Origin: Blastococcus sp. TF02-8
GTDB taxonomy: Bacteria; Actinomycetota; Actinomycetes; Mycobacteriales; Geodermatophilaceae
Assembly (NCBI RefSeq): GCF_003319175.1
Contig: NZ_QOHK01000001.1
Coordinates: forward strand, 496,001-560,000
Reading direction: 5' to 3'
Length of the DNA: 64,000 nucleotides
The notes under the pieces were generated by a model, which was not told the origin of the DNA, did no database searches, and saw nothing but the letters and a program-made list of their open reading frames with translations. Positions 19,429 to 31,515 of this stretch are shown in pieces (the stretch's first letter is position 1; each line of letters opens with the position of its first letter). A program made the position numbers and the translations under genes.

Positions 19429-20420
19429 GCCCGCCACGGTAGGGCGGGCGCGGCGCCGCGCGCCCGGTGCAGCACCGTCCGGCCGGCGCGCTCCAGCGAC
19501 GGCATCGCGAGGAAGACGGTGACGGCGTAGGCGGCACCGAGCAGCGTGTCGACGACGTAGTGCTCGCCGCCCCAGACCAGGACGACCGGCATGAGCACGG
19601 CGTAGGCGACCAGGGCCACGCGCTGCCACTGCCGACGCGCGAGCGGCAGGAGGACCGCGCACATCAGCACGGCGAAGGCGGTGTGCAGCGACGGCATCGC
19701 CGCCACCAGGTTCACCTGGCCCTGGCCGTGGTGCAGGAGGACGCCGGCCCGCGGCAGCCCCAGGACCTCCCAGCCGGAGCCGCTGATCCGCTCGACGGGC
19801 TCGATGACGCCGTCGCGGGCGGCCAGCCACGGCGGCGCCGCCGGGTACAGCACGTAGGTCACCAGCCCGGCCACGGAGAGCGCGACGACCAGGCGGGCGC
19901 AGGGGGCCCAGCGCTGCCGGTCCCGCACCCACAGCACGCCGAGGACGACCGGCGTCACGACGAAGTGGCTGCTGTAGACCAGCGTCGCGAGCGCCCGCCA
20001 CCAGTCGGCCTGCAGGTGGTCCTGCAACCACACGGTGGGCAGCACTCCCCCACCCAGCCAGAGGTCGGCGGAGGCGAGCTCCTCGACGTGCACCGGCATG
20101 CCCAGCCCGTCGGCCAGCCCGCGGCTGGCGTCATAGGCGAGCAGCACCCCGACCAGCGGCAGCCAGTCCACGAGCAGCCCGGCCAGCCGCCGCGGTCCCT
20201 GGCTCGCCGCGTGCACGCCGAGCCCGGCCAGGACCCACCCGAGCAGGACGACGCGGTCGGTCGGCAACCCCCGCACGGCACAGGTGACCGCGAAGGCCAC
20301 CGCGAGCCCGGTCCACAGCGCGGCGGCGACCACCGCGGCGCGACGCCGCCGTGCGCCGGCCGGCTCGACGCCGGAGGACACGGGGGCCAGGACGGGCGCC
20401 GGCAACTCGACCGCGGTCAT
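19425..20420 (-). CDS. PAP2-superfamily integral membrane phosphatase/transferase
   Basis: This 331-residue polytopic protein has about six or seven membrane helices. The C-terminal half has MPSLHTAFAVLM (about residue 240) and GGEHYVVDTLLG (about 284), the two His-containing motifs of the Aur1/Ipt1-like PAP2 branch, which acts on lipid phosphates or inositol phospholipids. The N-terminal PAP2 Lys/Arg motif is not clear. The ATG at 20420 lies 8 nt after a TACCGT box (probably leaderless). The downstream sirtuin is coupled to it. Confidence 0.85.
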   Translation of the reverse strand: MTAVELPAPVLAPVSSGVEPAGARRRRAAVVAAALWTGLAVAFAVTCAVRGLPTDRVVLLGWVLAGLGVHAASQGPRRLAGLLVDWLPLVGVLLAYDASRGLADGLGMPVHVEELASADLWLGGGVLPTVWLQDHLQADWWRALATLVYSSHFVVTPVVLGVLWVRDRQRWAPCARLVVALSVAGLVTYVLYPAAPPWLAARDGVIEPVERISGSGWEVLGLPRAGVLLHHGQGQVNLVAAMPSLHTAFAVLMCAVLLPLARRQWQRVALVAYAVLMPVVLVWGGEHYVVDTLLGAAYAVTVFLAMPSLERAGRTVLHRARGAAPALPWRA

Positions 20421-20428
20421 GGCGCGGG

Positions 20429-20434
20429 ACGGTA
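20429..20434 (-). promoter_or_regulatory. -10 box TACCGT, leaderless promoter of PAP2-sirtuin
   Basis: TACCGT on the minus strand ends 8 nt before the ATG at 20420; no ribosome site lies between. Confidence 0.45.
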
Positions 20435-20692
20435 ACGGCGCCCACGGCGACCGTGGGGCGCTCGACCGCGGCACGCCGCGGATTCCGCCGCGCGAGTGAC
20501 AGGAGGGGCCGTCGTGAGCGGGTGGGACGCCCCCGGAACGTCGATTCGGCGGCCCGCACCGGGTTTCGTCCGACGTGATGCAGGTCACCGGGTGAGGGAA
20601 GGGTCGCCTGACCGGTCATCTCCGCCGCTGAGCTGGGATGATCGGGGGTGGTAAACCAGCGCGACGAACCAGCGAGGGGTAGGCGCAGAGAA

Positions 20693-23533
<2,841 letters not shown>

Positions 23534-23545
23534 CCTCCGCACCGC

Positions 23546-24301
23546 ATGGACCTGGGGCTGGGCGGTCGCGGATTCCTGCTCACCGGCGCGAGCCGGGGGC
23601 TGGGGTTCGCGACCGCCCGGGCCCTCGTCGATGACGGCGCCCGGGTGCTGATCAGCTCCCGGTCAGCCGACTCCGTGGACGCCGCCGTCTCCACCCTGGG
23701 GACGGCGGCGTCCGGCGTCCCGGCAGACCTGTCCGACGCCGCAGCCGCAGACGAGGTGGTGGCGGCCGCGCTGGACCGGCTCGGCACGGTCGACGGCGTG
23801 CTCGTCTCCGTCGGCGGCCCCGCGCCCGGCTCGGCCCTCGACACCCCGGAGGACGCCTGGCGGGCCGGCGTCGAGAGCGTGCTGCTCGGCCCGCTCCGGC
23901 TGGTCCGGGCCCTGGTCCCGCACCTCGCCGAGGGGGCGGCCATCGGGTTCGTCCTCTCCACCTCCGTCCGCCAGCCCCTCGACGGGCTGGCCGTCTCCAA
24001 CGGCCTGCGGCCCGGGCTGGCGATGACCGCGAAGGGGCTGGCCGACGAGCTCGGCCCTCGCGGGATCCGCGTCTTCGGCCTGATGCCGGGCACCATCGCC
24101 ACCGGCCGGATCGCCGAGATCGAGGCCGCCTCCGGTGACCCGGCGGCGGCGCGCGCCCGCACCGAGGCGGCCATCCCGCTGGGGCGGGTGGGCCGGCCCG
24201 AGGAGTTCGGCCGGGTGGCCGCATTCCTCCTCTCCCCCGCCGCCTCGTACGTCACCGGCACGGTCGTCGCCGTCGACGGCGGCCGCCTGCGCTCACCGTG
24301 A
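23546..24301 (+). CDS. SDR-family oxidoreductase lacking the catalytic Tyr
   Basis: This 251-residue protein has the cofactor loop LTGASRGLGFATA at residues 12-24 and a C-terminal GTVVAVDGG typical of SDR/FabG-like folds. At the active site the usual YxxxK is replaced: the sequence is STSVRQPLDGLAVSNGLR, with Asn and Arg where Tyr and Lys belong. A recognised BKR-like subgroup has this pattern, and its activity is unclear. It lies 12 nt after acnA and overlaps the CbiX gene start by 4 bp. Confidence 0.88.
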   Translation: MDLGLGGRGFLLTGASRGLGFATARALVDDGARVLISSRSADSVDAAVSTLGTAASGVPADLSDAAAADEVVAAALDRLGTVDGVLVSVGGPAPGSALDTPEDAWRAGVESVLLGPLRLVRALVPHLAEGAAIGFVLSTSVRQPLDGLAVSNGLRPGLAMTAKGLADELGPRGIRVFGLMPGTIATGRIAEIEAASGDPAAARARTEAAIPLGRVGRPEEFGRVAAFLLSPAASYVTGTVVAVDGGRLRSP

Positions 24302-25005
24302 GGGTCGCCGAGCCGGTCCTGGTCGCCTGCGCGCACGGCACCCGCAGCCCGACCGGCCGCCGGCTCGTCGCCGAGCTCGCCCTGGGCGCGCGCCGGCTGC
24401 GTCCCGGTCTCGTCACGACCGCAGCGTTCGTCGACGTGCAGCCGCCGACCGTCGTCGACGTCGTCGCGGAGCTGTCGGCGTCCGGGCAGCCCGCCGTGGT
24501 GGTGCCGTTGCTGCTCTCGGGCGGCTACCACGTGCACGTGGACATCGCGAACGCCGTCGCCGCCGCTCCCGGCACCGTCGCCGCCCGACCGCTGGGGCCG
24601 GACCCGCGTCTCGCCGCCGTGCTGCTGGACCGGCTGGTGCAGGCGGGTGCCGACCCTCGCGACCGGTCGACCGCCGTGGTCCTGGCCGCCGCCGGGTCCA
24701 GCGACCCGCGGTCGGTCGCCGACGTCGAGAACACTGCCGCCCTCCTGCAGGAGAGCTGGGCCGGGCCGGTCACCACCGGGTACGGCTCGGCCGCGAAGCC
24801 ACCCGTCCCGGACGCCGTGGCCGCCGCCCGCACCGCCGGCGCGCAGCGGGTCGTCGTCGCCTCCTACCTCCTGGCGCCGGGCCACTTCCACGACAAGCTG
24901 GCCGGCGCGGGCGCCGACGTGGTCACCGCACCGCTGCTGCCCGACGAGCGGATCGCCGCCGTGCTGCTCGACCGCTACGACGCCGCGGTACCGGCACGCA
25001 GCTGA
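24298..25005 (+). CDS. Sirohydrochlorin chelatase family protein (CbiX/SirB-like)
   Basis: This 235-residue, two-repeat chelatase has VACAHGTRSPTGRRL with the metal-binding His near residue 12, GGYHVHVDI with the second His pair near 77, and the C-terminal half-motifs AAAGSSDPRS and SYLLAPGHFHDKL. The family inserts Fe2+ or Co2+ into sirohydrochlorin for sirohaem or cobalamin. GTG start in a GTGA overlap with the SDR stop. No other sirohaem or cobalamin gene is nearby, so the metal cannot be inferred from context. Confidence 0.9.
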   Translation: MRVAEPVLVACAHGTRSPTGRRLVAELALGARRLRPGLVTTAAFVDVQPPTVVDVVAELSASGQPAVVVPLLLSGGYHVHVDIANAVAAAPGTVAARPLGPDPRLAAVLLDRLVQAGADPRDRSTAVVLAAAGSSDPRSVADVENTAALLQESWAGPVTTGYGSAAKPPVPDAVAAARTAGAQRVVVASYLLAPGHFHDKLAGAGADVVTAPLLPDERIAAVLLDRYDAAVPARS

Positions 25006-25053
25006 GCCTGCGACGCGGCCCGACGGCAGCGGCACCACCCCGGCGCGAGCGCC

Positions 25054-25059
25054 TAGGCT
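25054..25059 (+). promoter_or_regulatory. -10 box TAGGCT, leaderless promoter of DUF881 gene
   Basis: TAGGCT ends 8 nt before the ATG at 25068; no ribosome-binding site lies between. Confidence 0.5.
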
Positions 25060-25067
25060 GGACCGCG

Positions 25068-25862
25068 ATGGACGGCGAGCCGACGAGCGACGGAACTCCG
25101 CCCCCGCCTCCGGGCGACGGCGAGCCGCGGCCCGTCTCGTCCGGCGGGGACGACGCCCCCGCCACTCCCGAGGAACCCTCGACCTCGACGTCAGGTCCAC
25201 GGCCACGATCCGCCTGGAACCGGCCGACGTCGATCGCCGCCAGCACCGTGCTCGCGCTGGTGCTCGGGTTCGCGCTGACCGTGCAGATCCGCAGCACCGA
25301 CGAACCGGACAACCCGGTGGCCGGTCAGCGCGAGGAGGACCTGGTCCTCATCCTCGACGAGATCGACGACCGCGAGGAGGTGCTGCGCCGACAGATCGCC
25401 GACACCCGCCAGACGCTGGACGACCTCACCAACGGCCAGGAGCAGTCCGACACGGCCGTCGCGGAGGCGCAGGCGCGCGCCGAGGCCATCGGGGTACTCA
25501 ACGGCACGCTGCCCGCGCGGGGCCCGGGCCTCCGGATCTCGGTGCAGGACGACGACGGCACCGTGCCCGCCGCGGTGCTGCTCGATGCGATCCAGGAGCT
25601 GCGCGGCGCCGGCGCGGAGGCCATCCAGGTCGACGACGTGCGGGTGGTCGTCTCCAGCGCGGTGACCGGCTCCCCCGGCTCCCTGCGCATCGACGGCACC
25701 CTGCTCGAGGCGCCCTACGAGATCCACGTCATCGGCCCGACGGCCGCCATGGAGGTCGCGCTGAACGTGGCCGGCGGCGTCGTGGACGACGTGCGGCGAG
25801 CCGGAGGGACCGCCCGGGTCACCCGGGCCCAGACGGTCTCCGTGGACGCGCTCGTCGACTGA
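25068..25862 (+). CDS. DUF881-family membrane-anchored protein
   Basis: This 264-residue protein has a Pro/Ser/Asp-rich cytoplasmic N-terminus (residues 1-45) and one membrane helix (about 48-68, SIAASTVLALVLGFALTV). A short coiled coil follows, then the DUF881 domain with VLNGTLPARGPGLRISVQDD, LLDAIQELRGAGAEAIQVDD and PYEIHVIGP. In other actinobacteria DUF881 genes flank crgA/sepF-type division genes or yggT-like clusters; here it stands alone. Function not established. Confidence 0.85.
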   Translation: MDGEPTSDGTPPPPPGDGEPRPVSSGGDDAPATPEEPSTSTSGPRPRSAWNRPTSIAASTVLALVLGFALTVQIRSTDEPDNPVAGQREEDLVLILDEIDDREEVLRRQIADTRQTLDDLTNGQEQSDTAVAEAQARAEAIGVLNGTLPARGPGLRISVQDDDGTVPAAVLLDAIQELRGAGAEAIQVDDVRVVVSSAVTGSPGSLRIDGTLLEAPYEIHVIGPTAAMEVALNVAGGVVDDVRRAGGTARVTRAQTVSVDALVD

Positions 25863-25868
25863 CCGGCG

Positions 25869-26333
25869 TCACTGCGGGATGAGCAGCCCCCGCAGCTCCT
25901 CGGTGAGCGCCTCGCGCGCCTCCGGGTGCTGGTGCCAGGCGGCCGGGGTGGCCTGGAACAGCGAGATGCGCCAGCGGCCGCGGCCCTCGTCCACCGCCAC
26001 CATGGTGTGCACGGCGTTGAGCTCGGGGTCCAGGTCGCTGCCGCCGGGCGGGATCATGCCCGCGTGGGCGATCAGGACCGCGACGCCCTCGGCCACCGGC
26101 CGCACCGAGCGGACGACGGCGACGTAGGCCGGCGTCTCGTGTCCGGCGAACACCTGCCGCAGGTCGGCCGCGATCGACAGCCGGCCGCGGTGGTGGCTGC
26201 CGTCGAAACCGATGATGTCCCCGTCGTCGGCGAACCCCGCCGCCACCGCCGCGCCGCTGCGCCGGTTCCAGCCGTCGACGAAGTCCGCGTAGAGCGAGCG
26301 GATCAGGGTGTCCTGCGGGTGGGCTGCGGTCAC
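25869..26333 (-). CDS. SgcJ/EcaC-type NTF2-like (SnoaL fold) protein
   Basis: This 154-residue protein has the cone-shaped NTF2 fold pattern: IRSLYADFVDGWNRRSGAA, GFADDGDIIGFDGSHHRGR, HETPAYVAVVRSVRP, and ELNAVHTMVAVDEGRGRWRI. This matches the SgcJ/EcaC family. The family's biochemical role outside antibiotic clusters is unknown. The GTG at 26333 follows AGGAGGAGAC, a strong ribosome site, and was preferred to upstream starts. It converges with the DUF881 gene (6-bp gap). Confidence 0.82.
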   Translation of the reverse strand: MTAAHPQDTLIRSLYADFVDGWNRRSGAAVAAGFADDGDIIGFDGSHHRGRLSIAADLRQVFAGHETPAYVAVVRSVRPVAEGVAVLIAHAGMIPPGGSDLDPELNAVHTMVAVDEGRGRWRISLFQATPAAWHQHPEAREALTEELRGLLIPQ

Positions 26334-26577
26334 GTCTCCTCCTCGCTGGCGTTCGCCGGTCGTCCCGACGGTGCGATGGTTCTCTCGTGACCGCGCCAGC
26401 CCGGCCACGTGTCCCGGCAGCGGCCGCCTGGGACAGGAGTGACGCTAGTGCCCGGTGGCGACCGACCGTTCGACGCTCGCCGGTACGACGCGCCGCGGGA
26501 ACAGCGGTTTCGCGGCCCCACCGGGTGCCCGCGACGCAGCGTGTGCAGGCATGCGCACAGCGGTGCGAACCGACCGC

Positions 26578-28476
26578 TCAGGCGACGACCGCGCGGCCGC
26601 GGTCCCCCTCGGCGAACTGGGTGCGGTAGAGGTCGGCGTACCGGCCGTCGCGTGCCAGCAGCTCGTCGTGCGTGCCGGACTCCACGATCCGCCCCCCGTC
26701 GACGACCAGGATCTGGTCGGCGCTGCGGATGGTGGAGAGCCGGTGGGCGATCACCAGCGAGGTGCGGCCGGCCAGCGCCGTGTCCAGTGCGCGCTGGACG
26801 GCGGCCTCGGACTCGCTGTCCAGGTGCGCGGTCGCCTCGTCGAGGATCACGATCCCCGGGGCCTTGAGCAGCACCCGGGCGATCGCCAGCCGCTGCTTCT
26901 CCCCGCCGGAGAGCCGGTAGCCGCGGTCGCCCACGACGGTGTCCAGCCCTTCGGGCAGCGCCCGGATCAGGTCGCCGATGTGGGCGCCGTCCAGGGCCTC
27001 CCACACCTGCTCGTCGGTGGCCTCCGGACGGGCGTAGCGCAGGTTCGCCCGGATGGTGTCGTGGAACAGGTGGGCGTCCTGGCTCACGACCCCGATCGCG
27101 TCGCGCAGCGAGGCCAGCGTCGCCGTGCGGACGTCGACGCCCCCGACGCGGACCGTGCCCGACGTGGCGTCGTAGAGCCGCGGCACGAGGTGGGCGATGG
27201 TCGACTTCCCGGCGCCCGAGTGGCCGACGAGGGCGACCAGCCGACCGGGCTCCACCCGGAAGGAGACGTCGTGCAGGACGTCGACGGGGCCGCCGTGCTC
27301 GGGCAGCGACACCTCTTCCAGTGACGGCAACGAGACGTCGGCCGCCACCGGGTAGCTGAACGACACCGAGTCGAACTCGATGGACCGGTCGTCGGCCGGC
27401 ACCGGCACGGCGTCGGGCACCTCGCGGATCATCGGCGGCAGGTCGAGCACCTCGAAGACCCGGTCGAAGCTGACCATCGCGCTCATCACGTCGACCCGGA
27501 TGTTCGACAGCGCGGTGAGCGGGCCGTAGAGGCGCGAGAGCAGCAGCGCGAGCGCGACGACGTCACCGGGGCTCAGCGAGCCGTCGAAGGCGAGATACCC
27601 GCCGAGGCCGTAGACGAGGGCGGTGGCCAGGGCGGCGACCAGGGTGAGGGCGGTGAAGAAGGTGCGGCCGTACATGGCCGACAGGACGCCGATGTCGCGC
27701 ACCCGGGCAGCCCGGCCGCGGAAGGACTCCGCCTCCGCCGACGGCCGGCCGAAGAGCTTCACCAGCAGGGCACCGGCGACGTTGAACCGCTCGGTCATCG
27801 TCGCGTTCATCGACGCGTTGAGGGCGTAGGACTCCCGGGTGATCTCCTGCAGCCGGCGGCCGATGCGGCGGGCGGGCAGCACGAACAGCGGCACGAGCAC
27901 CAGCGAGAGCAGGGTGATCTGCCAGGAGAGGGTCAGCATCACGCCGGCGGTCAGCACGAGGCCGATCGCGTTGGAGACGACGCCGGACAGCGTGGAGGTG
28001 AAGGCCTGCTGCGCACCGACGACGTCGTTGTTCAGCCGGCTGACCAGCGCCCCGGTCTGGGTGCGGGTGAAGAACGCGACCGGCATGCGCTGCACGTGCT
28101 CGAACACCTTGCTGCGGAGGTCGTAGATCACGCCCTCGCCGATGCGGGCGGAGAACCAGCGGGTGCCCAGCGAGATCCCGGCGTCGACGACGGCGAGGCC
28201 GGCGATCACGAGCGCGATGCGGACGATCCCGCCCGCGGTGCCCTCGAGCCGGGCGATCCGGTTGATGATGTCACCGGCCAGCAGCGGGGTGACCACGCCG
28301 ATCACCGACGAGCCGACCACCAGCAGCAGGAAGAAGGTCAGCTCCCGCCGGTAGGGCCGGGCGATGCCCAGGATCCGGCGCACGGTGCCCTTCGGCAGCT
28401 GTCGCGACGTCACCGACGGGTCCCGCCGGAAGGAACGCATCGCGGCCATGGAGGTCATGGATGAGCTCACGTCCAT
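26578..28476 (-). CDS. ABC exporter half-transporter (fused membrane and ATPase domains)
   Basis: This 632-residue protein has six membrane helices (about residues 45-325) with the type IV exporter coupling segments, then a nucleotide-binding domain. It shows VALVGHSGAGKST (Walker A, about 420), LSGGEKQRLAIARVLL (signature, about 525), IVILDEATAHLD (Walker B) and a switch His in VIAHRLST. It is of the MsbA/multidrug type and acts as a homodimer; the substrate is unknown. The ATG at 28476 is preceded by AGGAGGTG. Residues around 360-395 carry an insertion between the membrane and ATPase parts. Confidence 0.93.
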   Translation of the reverse strand: MDVSSSMTSMAAMRSFRRDPSVTSRQLPKGTVRRILGIARPYRRELTFFLLLVVGSSVIGVVTPLLAGDIINRIARLEGTAGGIVRIALVIAGLAVVDAGISLGTRWFSARIGEGVIYDLRSKVFEHVQRMPVAFFTRTQTGALVSRLNNDVVGAQQAFTSTLSGVVSNAIGLVLTAGVMLTLSWQITLLSLVLVPLFVLPARRIGRRLQEITRESYALNASMNATMTERFNVAGALLVKLFGRPSAEAESFRGRAARVRDIGVLSAMYGRTFFTALTLVAALATALVYGLGGYLAFDGSLSPGDVVALALLLSRLYGPLTALSNIRVDVMSAMVSFDRVFEVLDLPPMIREVPDAVPVPADDRSIEFDSVSFSYPVAADVSLPSLEEVSLPEHGGPVDVLHDVSFRVEPGRLVALVGHSGAGKSTIAHLVPRLYDATSGTVRVGGVDVRTATLASLRDAIGVVSQDAHLFHDTIRANLRYARPEATDEQVWEALDGAHIGDLIRALPEGLDTVVGDRGYRLSGGEKQRLAIARVLLKAPGIVILDEATAHLDSESEAAVQRALDTALAGRTSLVIAHRLSTIRSADQILVVDGGRIVESGTHDELLARDGRYADLYRTQFAEGDRGRAVVA

Positions 28477-28495
28477 CACACCTCCTTGCTCCCCG

Positions 28496-28534
28496 GGTCG
28501 CGCCCCGGCCGCTGCTGGCAACCGGGGCGCGACC
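28496..28534 (-). terminator. 13-bp perfect hairpin after the crotonase gene
   Basis: Arms 28496-28508 and 28522-28534 are exact inverted repeats with a 13-nt loop. It lies 22 nt after the crotonase stop and before the ABC exporter, so the two are probably separate transcription units. Confidence 0.6.
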
Positions 28535-28555
28535 GCCCTTGTTCCGGGAAGCCTC

Positions 28556-29389
28556 TCAGCGACCGCTGACGAGATCGTGCAGTCGCTGCACCTGGGCGGC
28601 GCGCTCGGCGGCGTCCTGGGTCGGGAAGTCGTTGCGCACCGCGGACCGGACCAGCGCGGCGGTCGCCCGGCTGGCACCGACCGGCGGGGCGAGCAGCGCC
28701 TGCACCAGGTCGCCGACTGCGGAGTCGAGCTCCGCGCCGGGCACCACCAGCGTGGCCAGACCGATCGCCTGCGCCTCGCCGGCCCCCACCGCGCGCCCGG
28801 TCAGGCACATCTCGAGCGCGCGCGAGTACCCGACGAGCTCCACCAGCGTGCTGGTGCCGGTGAGGTCGGGCACCAGGCCGAGCGTGACCTCCGGCAGCCG
28901 GAGCTGCGCGTCGTCGGCGAACACCCGGAGATCGCAGGCCAGGGCCAGCTGGGCGCCCGCGCCGATCGCGTGCCCCTGCACCGCGGCCACCGAGACGATG
29001 CCCGGGGACCGGAGCCACCGGAAGCCCGACTGGTAGGCCCGTATCCGCTCCTGCGCCTCCTCCACGGGCATCGACACCAGCTCGCCGAGGCCGCCACCGC
29101 TGGTGGACGACGTGTCGAACATGCTGCGGTCCAGCCCGGCGGAGAACGCGCGGCCCTCCCCCCTCACGACGACGACGCGGACGTCGTCGTCGAGGGAGGC
29201 ACCGACCTCCGCGAGCGCCGCCCAGGTGGCCGGCAGCTGCGCGTTCAGCTGGTCGGGGCGGTCCAGGGTGACGGTGAGGACGGCGCCGTCACGGTGCGTC
29301 CGGACCCAGCCGGCCTCGGCGAGGGAAGGCGCGCCCTCCCCGGAGGTGCCCGGTGCGCTGTTCAGTGGCTCGTTCGAAGGATCACTCAC
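28556..29389 (-). CDS. Enoyl-CoA hydratase/isomerase (crotonase) family protein
   Basis: This 277-residue crotonase has the oxyanion-hole segments AFSAGLDRSMF and VQGHAIGAGAQLALACD, and LRLPEVTLGLVPDLTGT. Of the two catalytic Glu of enoyl-CoA hydratase, the second is present (PEV) but the first is Gln (GAGAQL), so plain hydratase activity is doubtful and isomerase-type chemistry is possible. GTG start overlaps the upstream HTH gene by 8 bp. Its place beside an ABC-F gene matches echA12-Rv1473 in mycobacteria. Confidence 0.88.
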   Translation of the reverse strand: MSDPSNEPLNSAPGTSGEGAPSLAEAGWVRTHRDGAVLTVTLDRPDQLNAQLPATWAALAEVGASLDDDVRVVVVRGEGRAFSAGLDRSMFDTSSTSGGGLGELVSMPVEEAQERIRAYQSGFRWLRSPGIVSVAAVQGHAIGAGAQLALACDLRVFADDAQLRLPEVTLGLVPDLTGTSTLVELVGYSRALEMCLTGRAVGAGEAQAIGLATLVVPGAELDSAVGDLVQALLAPPVGASRATAALVRSAVRNDFPTQDAAERAAQVQRLHDLVSGR

Positions 29390-29612
29390 TCTTCTTACTA
29401 TTCCGGTTGGCCCCACCGCGGCTGCGCAGCGAGGCCCCGGACTCCGACAGGAGCCGGTGCACGAAACCGTAGGAACGCTTGGTCGACTCCGCGAGCGACC
29501 GGATGCTCTCGCCCTCGTCGTACCGCTTGCGCAGGTCCTCGGCCAGCGTCGACCGGTCCCCACCGGTGATCCGCTTGCCCTTGCCCAGGTCCGCAGTGCT
29601 CGCGTCGGCCAT
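29382..29612 (-). CDS. Conserved small actinobacterial HTH protein
   Basis: This 76-residue protein has a Lys-rich N-terminus followed by DLRKRYDEGESIRSLAE and STKRSYGFVHRLLSESGASL, a resolvase-like helix-turn-helix, and a basic Ser/Arg/Lys tail. Closely similar proteins occur widely in actinomycetes; their role is not established. DNA binding is likely from the fold and charge. It is cotranscribed with, and overlaps, the crotonase gene. Confidence 0.85.
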   Translation of the reverse strand: MADASTADLGKGKRITGGDRSTLAEDLRKRYDEGESIRSLAESTKRSYGFVHRLLSESGASLRSRGGANRNSKKSE

Positions 29613-29770
29613 GGCTCCCCTCCGTGTCAGCCGCCGCCGGCGCCGCTGCGCCGTCGGGGGCTGTCGCCCTGGTGCCGCCGTCCGGGTGACCACGGCTCCC
29701 GCTGCTCCATGATCACCCAACGCCGGGGCGTCGGCCACGTGAACGAGCAGAATCGGGAACCGCCCGGTTC

Positions 29771-29808
29771 GGGGCGCCGTGGCCCGGGTCGACCCGCGCC
29801 GGCGCCCC
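29771..29808 (-). terminator. Hairpin after ABC-F gene
   Basis: Nine-bp arms GGGGCGCCG (29771-29779) and CGGCGCCCC (29800-29808) enclose a second palindrome, CGGGTCGACCCG. It lies 22 nt past the ABC-F stop, before the HTH-crotonase unit. Confidence 0.5.
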
Positions 29809-29829
29809 TGGGGCCGCGCCGTTCCCGGA

Positions 29830-31431
<1,602 letters not shown>

Positions 31432-31438
31432 TGGTCCC

Positions 31439-31444
31439 AGGATA
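31439..31444 (-). promoter_or_regulatory. -10 box TATCCT, leaderless promoter of ABC-F gene
   Basis: TATCCT on the minus strand ends 7 nt before the GTG at 31431, with no ribosome-binding site between. Confidence 0.55.
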
Positions 31445-31515
31445 GGCGCTCCGGCGCCATCTTCCGACCGTCGATCCGGTGATTCGGGCGGCATCGCGGC
31501 GGGCACGGTCCCGTC

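Noticed and set aside
26334-26577. Possible terminator GCCGCGGGAAC/GTTTCGCGGC after the ABC exporter
   Set aside because: The arms pair imperfectly and are short; I could not separate it from chance in G+C-rich DNA.
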